A DNA stretch of 11,161 bases, taken from assembly GCA_023132505.1 (NCBI GenBank), contig JAGLYE010000031.1, positions 1 to 11,161 of the forward strand, written 5' to 3'. The notes beneath the pieces are model-generated. The model was not told the DNA's origin. It did not search any database and saw only the letters and a list, made by a program, of their open reading frames with translations. How positions within the stretch are numbered: position 1 is the stretch's first letter; the number at the start of each line of letters is the position of its first letter. A program made the position numbers and the translations under genes. Of the stretch, positions 8,449 through 11,161 are shown one piece after another. Source of the stretch: Bacteroidales bacterium (GTDB lineage: Bacteria > Bacteroidota > Bacteroidia > Bacteroidales > B18-G4).

Positions 8449-8486
8449 AGTCAGTAGTCAGAATTCAGAAGGATATCGAATATCGG
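8449..8486. repeat. Two adjoining runs of degenerate 7-bp tandem repeats
   Basis: In the 50-bp gap between the convergent rocD and TonB receptor genes there are three successive heptamers, AGTCAGT, AGTCAGA and ATTCAGA (8449-8469). After three bases (AGG) come two copies of another heptamer, ATATCGA and ATATCGG (8473-8486). Both share the 7-bp period but differ in sequence. The second run also contains the small palindrome GATAT-CGA-ATATC (8472-8484), which is too weak to call a terminator. The array is short and its role is unknown. Confidence 0.6.
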
Positions 8487-8493
8487 GGAGGGC

Positions 8494-11028
8494 TTAAAAG
8501 GTCACAGCCAATCTCAGGTTAATCAACCTTGGAGTAAGATAATTAGGCACTGCATATTCCTTTCCGTCTTTATCTTTTACCCAAATATATGAAATGGTAT
8601 TGGCGATTTGAAATAAATTGAATACCTCAAGACTGATCCATGCTGATTTAATATATTTCAAGGGGTTTTTGGGCCCAAAGTTGCTAGATCCGCCAATCAA
8701 CTGTTTCGAAAAACCAATATCGACCCTGCGATATGGCGGGATACGGTAAACATGCTCGTATTTGGGTGAGTCCGGAGGTCCGAAAGGCAGGCTGCTGCCA
8801 AATATAAGCGTTATATTCATTTTCCATGTTGGATTCCGTGGTATGTAATCCTGGAAGAATAGTGCAAAATGAAGATGTTGATCTGTTGGACGGGGGATAT
8901 AACCGGGGAAGATCTGTACACTGTCAGCTGCGACCGGGTCTTCGGTATATCCCGGGATGATTATTTCACCAGCTTCATTATAGTATTCCCAATAATTGTC
9001 TCCTTTGATATCCTCCATGGTTTTCAGCAGTGACAAACTGACCCAGGATTCAATTCCTTTGATAAATTCACCGTTGACTTTAAGGTCAAGTCCGTAAGCG
9101 AATCCTTTGGAAAGATTATCACCATAGTACCTGATCCTTACATTATCGATGGTATATGGTACCAAGTCATCAAGGATCTTATAGTATGCTTCTGTCACAA
9201 ACTTGAATGGTCTGTTCCATGCAATAAAATCCCAGTCCATGCCGGCTACAAAATGTATAGATTTCTGGGCACGGACGGATGGATTGATCCTGCCCTGCAG
9301 ATCCCTTAGCTCACGATAGAAAGGCGGTTGTTGATAATAACCTGCCGAAAAGCGGAATAGTATATCCTTTTTCCAGTTTGGCTTAAGTGATACGGTAGCC
9401 CTTGGGCTGAGAATAAATTGTTTGTTAATATCCCAGTAGCTTGCCCTGAGACCTGCGATCAGGTATCCGTTGGCTTCTCCAAGGCGGAAGTTCCAGCTAT
9501 TTTGTATAAATGCAGAATAACGGTTCGAATGGAAGGAAGTATCCGTTCGGATGGCTGAATACATTTCAAGTTGTGGATTGTATACAGGAAAGGGATCCCC
9601 AACAGTAAAGGGTGGTTCAGGTATGGTATAACCGGCTGAATCGAGCAGCTCCCATTCATTCAACTTATCATGGATGATCTCATGCTGGTACCGGACCCCC
9701 CATTGCAGGTAATGTTTACTAAGGTCGAAGAAACCTTTGTGCTCAATATTGAAAACACTTGCCTGCAAATAATTCCTTGCATGATCCAGGAAACTGCCGA
9801 CCCCCTGGGCTTCAACAACTTCTCCGAATTGTTCTTCTCCGATCTGGTTTTCAAGCCTGCCGATCCAATATTCTCCCAGGATGTCGAATGTTTCACTTTC
9901 ACGGGTTTGAAAAGCCGAACTGATAAATTGTAATCTCATATTTTCCCTGGGGAAATAATCCAGGCTCAATGCACCCATATAATTTTCAAAGCGATCCAGC
10001 TCCTGGCCTTCAAAATATATATTAAGTCTGTAAGCTTCCTGTACAGTACCGAATTCTGTTTGTCTGCTCGAAGGTTTTACCTTGTATGAATTCCGGGCAA
10101 AGTTCCCGAGAAAGGATAACTCCACTTTTGGTGAAAACCTGTATGAGAACAATGCCTGCACATCGGCGAAATTCGGTTTATAATCCCCTTCTGTTTCAAG
10201 GCTTTTCAGGATATAGGAATTAGTTTTGTACCTGATACCTGTGAGATAAGAGAACCTCTGGTTTTGGGAGATCCCTTCAACATGGGCCTGAGCACCCAGA
10301 AGACTGGCCTGAAAAGATCCGCCGAAAGCAGTTGGCTTCTTGTATTGTATATCAAGCACGGATGACATCTTATCTCCGTATTTAGATTCAAAGCCACCTG
10401 CCGAAAACAAGATGGACCCAACCAGTGCTGAATTGATGAAACTCAGCCCTTCCTGTTGCCCGGACCGGATGAGAAATGGCCGGTAAATTTCGATACCGTT
10501 GACATAAACAAGGTTTTCATCAAAATTTCCTCCACGCACCGAATACTGGGAACTTAATTCATTATTGGAAGTAACTCCCGGCAAGGTTTTGATGATACTC
10601 TCAACGCCACCGCTGAGGGTTGGGATTTCGGTGGCGATCTTTGGGTCGAGGCGCTGCAGATTGGTGTGCCTGATTTGCTTGTCAATGATTTCCACATCAG
10701 GTAATTCTTCTGCTGAGACTTTCATGACCACCTGTAATTCTTTACGTTGGCCAGCCCGGAGAAATACCCTGAACATCTGTTTTTCATACCCGATGAAAGA
10801 AACCACCAGGGTTAACTCAATCGAAGCAGGTACTGACAATTCAAATCGACCCCGGCTATTGGTGGCGACACCCCCGGCATAACCGATCACAGCAATATTG
10901 GCATACTCAACGGCATTGCCCTGCTCATCGCTAACCGACCCAAACACAATGGCCTTTTCCTGGGCATTGGCAGAGATTGCCATCAACGGCAGGAGTATCG
11001 TAATCAGTATTCTAAATAATTGCCTCAT
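8494..11028 (-). CDS. TonB-dependent outer-membrane receptor with N-terminal CarboxypepD_reg-like domain
   Basis: Outer-membrane active transporter of 844 residues powered by TonB-ExbBD. The signal peptide covers 1-22 (MRQLFRILI...ISANA, cleavage before QE). A carboxypeptidase-regulatory-like beta-sandwich follows at about 24-104 (AIVFGSVSDEQGNAVEYANI...). The plug domain covers about 125-230, with SVRGGNFDENLVYVNGIEIY at 163-182 and GGFESKYGDKMSSVLDI at 211-227. The rest is the beta-barrel, ending in the outer-membrane-type tail NLRLAVTF. The start at 11028 is chosen because the signal peptide begins there; the open frame to 11115 adds 29 residues and would overlap the preceding gene. It lacks the roughly 1000-residue size of SusC proteins and no SusD follows it, so a glycan-uptake role is not supported. 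The preceding gene ends 10 bp before it, implying one transcript. The substrate cannot be deduced. Confidence 0.93.
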   Translation of the reverse strand: MRQLFRILITILLPLMAISANAQEKAIVFGSVSDEQGNAVEYANIAVIGYAGGVATNSRGRFELSVPASIELTLVVSFIGYEKQMFRVFLRAGQRKELQVVMKVSAEELPDVEIIDKQIRHTNLQRLDPKIATEIPTLSGGVESIIKTLPGVTSNNELSSQYSVRGGNFDENLVYVNGIEIYRPFLIRSGQQEGLSFINSALVGSILFSAGGFESKYGDKMSSVLDIQYKKPTAFGGSFQASLLGAQAHVEGISQNQRFSYLTGIRYKTNSYILKSLETEGDYKPNFADVQALFSYRFSPKVELSFLGNFARNSYKVKPSSRQTEFGTVQEAYRLNIYFEGQELDRFENYMGALSLDYFPRENMRLQFISSAFQTRESETFDILGEYWIGRLENQIGEEQFGEVVEAQGVGSFLDHARNYLQASVFNIEHKGFFDLSKHYLQWGVRYQHEIIHDKLNEWELLDSAGYTIPEPPFTVGDPFPVYNPQLEMYSAIRTDTSFHSNRYSAFIQNSWNFRLGEANGYLIAGLRASYWDINKQFILSPRATVSLKPNWKKDILFRFSAGYYQQPPFYRELRDLQGRINPSVRAQKSIHFVAGMDWDFIAWNRPFKFVTEAYYKILDDLVPYTIDNVRIRYYGDNLSKGFAYGLDLKVNGEFIKGIESWVSLSLLKTMEDIKGDNYWEYYNEAGEIIIPGYTEDPVAADSVQIFPGYIPRPTDQHLHFALFFQDYIPRNPTWKMNITLIFGSSLPFGPPDSPKYEHVYRIPPYRRVDIGFSKQLIGGSSNFGPKNPLKYIKSAWISLEVFNLFQIANTISYIWVKDKDGKEYAVPNYLTPRLINLRLAVTF

Positions 11029-11038
11029 GTGTAAGCCC

Positions 11039-11161
11039 TTACTCAGGGTCAAAATTATCTGTTTTGCGTTTAAAGTCACCCTCTTTCCAGGCTTTGATGA
11101 ACTTTGCCCATGCAAATGGATTCAGTATAGTAATGGGTTGTGTTTGTCCGTTATAGTATAG
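11039..11161 (-). CDS. C-terminal fragment of an unrecognised gene preceding the TonB receptor
   Basis: On the minus strand an open frame enters from the right edge and stops with TAA at 11041-11039, giving 40 residues. It starts LYYNGQTQPITILNPFAWAK, continues FIKAWKEGDFK and ends TDNFDPE. It uses a different frame from the receptor and stops 10 bp before the receptor start, which is typical of genes in one operon. The tail is rich in aromatic and charged residues and has no membrane segment. I do not recognise the family. The tight spacing suggests a function linked to the receptor, but the rest of the gene lies outside the window. Confidence 0.7.
   Translation of the reverse strand, partial: LYYNGQTQPITILNPFAWAKFIKAWKEGDFKRKTDNFDPE

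Noticed and set aside
8494..11028. SusC-type glycan receptor of a polysaccharide utilisation locus
   Set aside because: The protein is shorter than typical SusC proteins, no SusD gene or glycan-degrading enzyme is visible, and rocD lies on the downstream side in the opposite orientation.

Overview
The window reads as chromosomal DNA from a member of the Bacteroidota, probably a Bacteroidales-like or related environmental lineage. Four things point there: the yicC-gmk-nadD gene order, a LytS-type histidine kinase with a two-component-regulator beta-propeller sensor, a TonB-dependent receptor carrying an N-terminal carboxypeptidase-regulatory-like domain, and two upstream regions matching the Bacteroidetes promoter consensus (TAnnTTTG with an upstream TTTG). 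Shine-Dalgarno sequences are weak or absent before most starts, which also fits. Base composition looks even across the window, and I see no insertion sequence, phage gene, CRISPR array, tRNA or rRNA.

Layout, left to right. Positions 1-36 may hold the last codons of a plus-strand gene. Positions 47-2071 are a tightly overlapping minus-strand operon read yicC, gmk, nadD (putative endoribonuclease, guanylate kinase, nicotinate-nucleotide adenylyltransferase), with a good promoter candidate just upstream. Divergent from it, positions 2190-7122 hold a plus-strand group: a periplasmic-propeller sensor histidine kinase, a LytTR response regulator and, 15 bp after the regulator, a soluble cardiolipin-synthase-like phospholipase D family protein. 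rocD (ornithine aminotransferase) follows on the same strand behind its own promoter candidate. A 50-bp convergent gap holds two short runs of degenerate 7-bp repeats. Positions 8494-11028 are a minus-strand TonB-dependent outer-membrane receptor, preceded by the C-terminal 40 codons of an unrecognised gene that is almost certainly in the same transcript.

Functionally, the left operon is housekeeping (RNA turnover, GMP to GDP, NAD synthesis). The kinase and regulator form a complete two-component pair: a propeller outside the membrane senses an unknown signal, and the LytTR domain binds DNA. The phospholipid-modifying enzyme placed directly after the regulator suggests, without proving, a link to envelope maintenance. 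rocD belongs to arginine/ornithine-proline metabolism. The TonB receptor imports an unidentified substrate. I did not find a convincing previously undescribed system. The items most worth checking are the kinase-regulator-phospholipase grouping, the heptamer repeats and the unrecognised partner of the TonB receptor.
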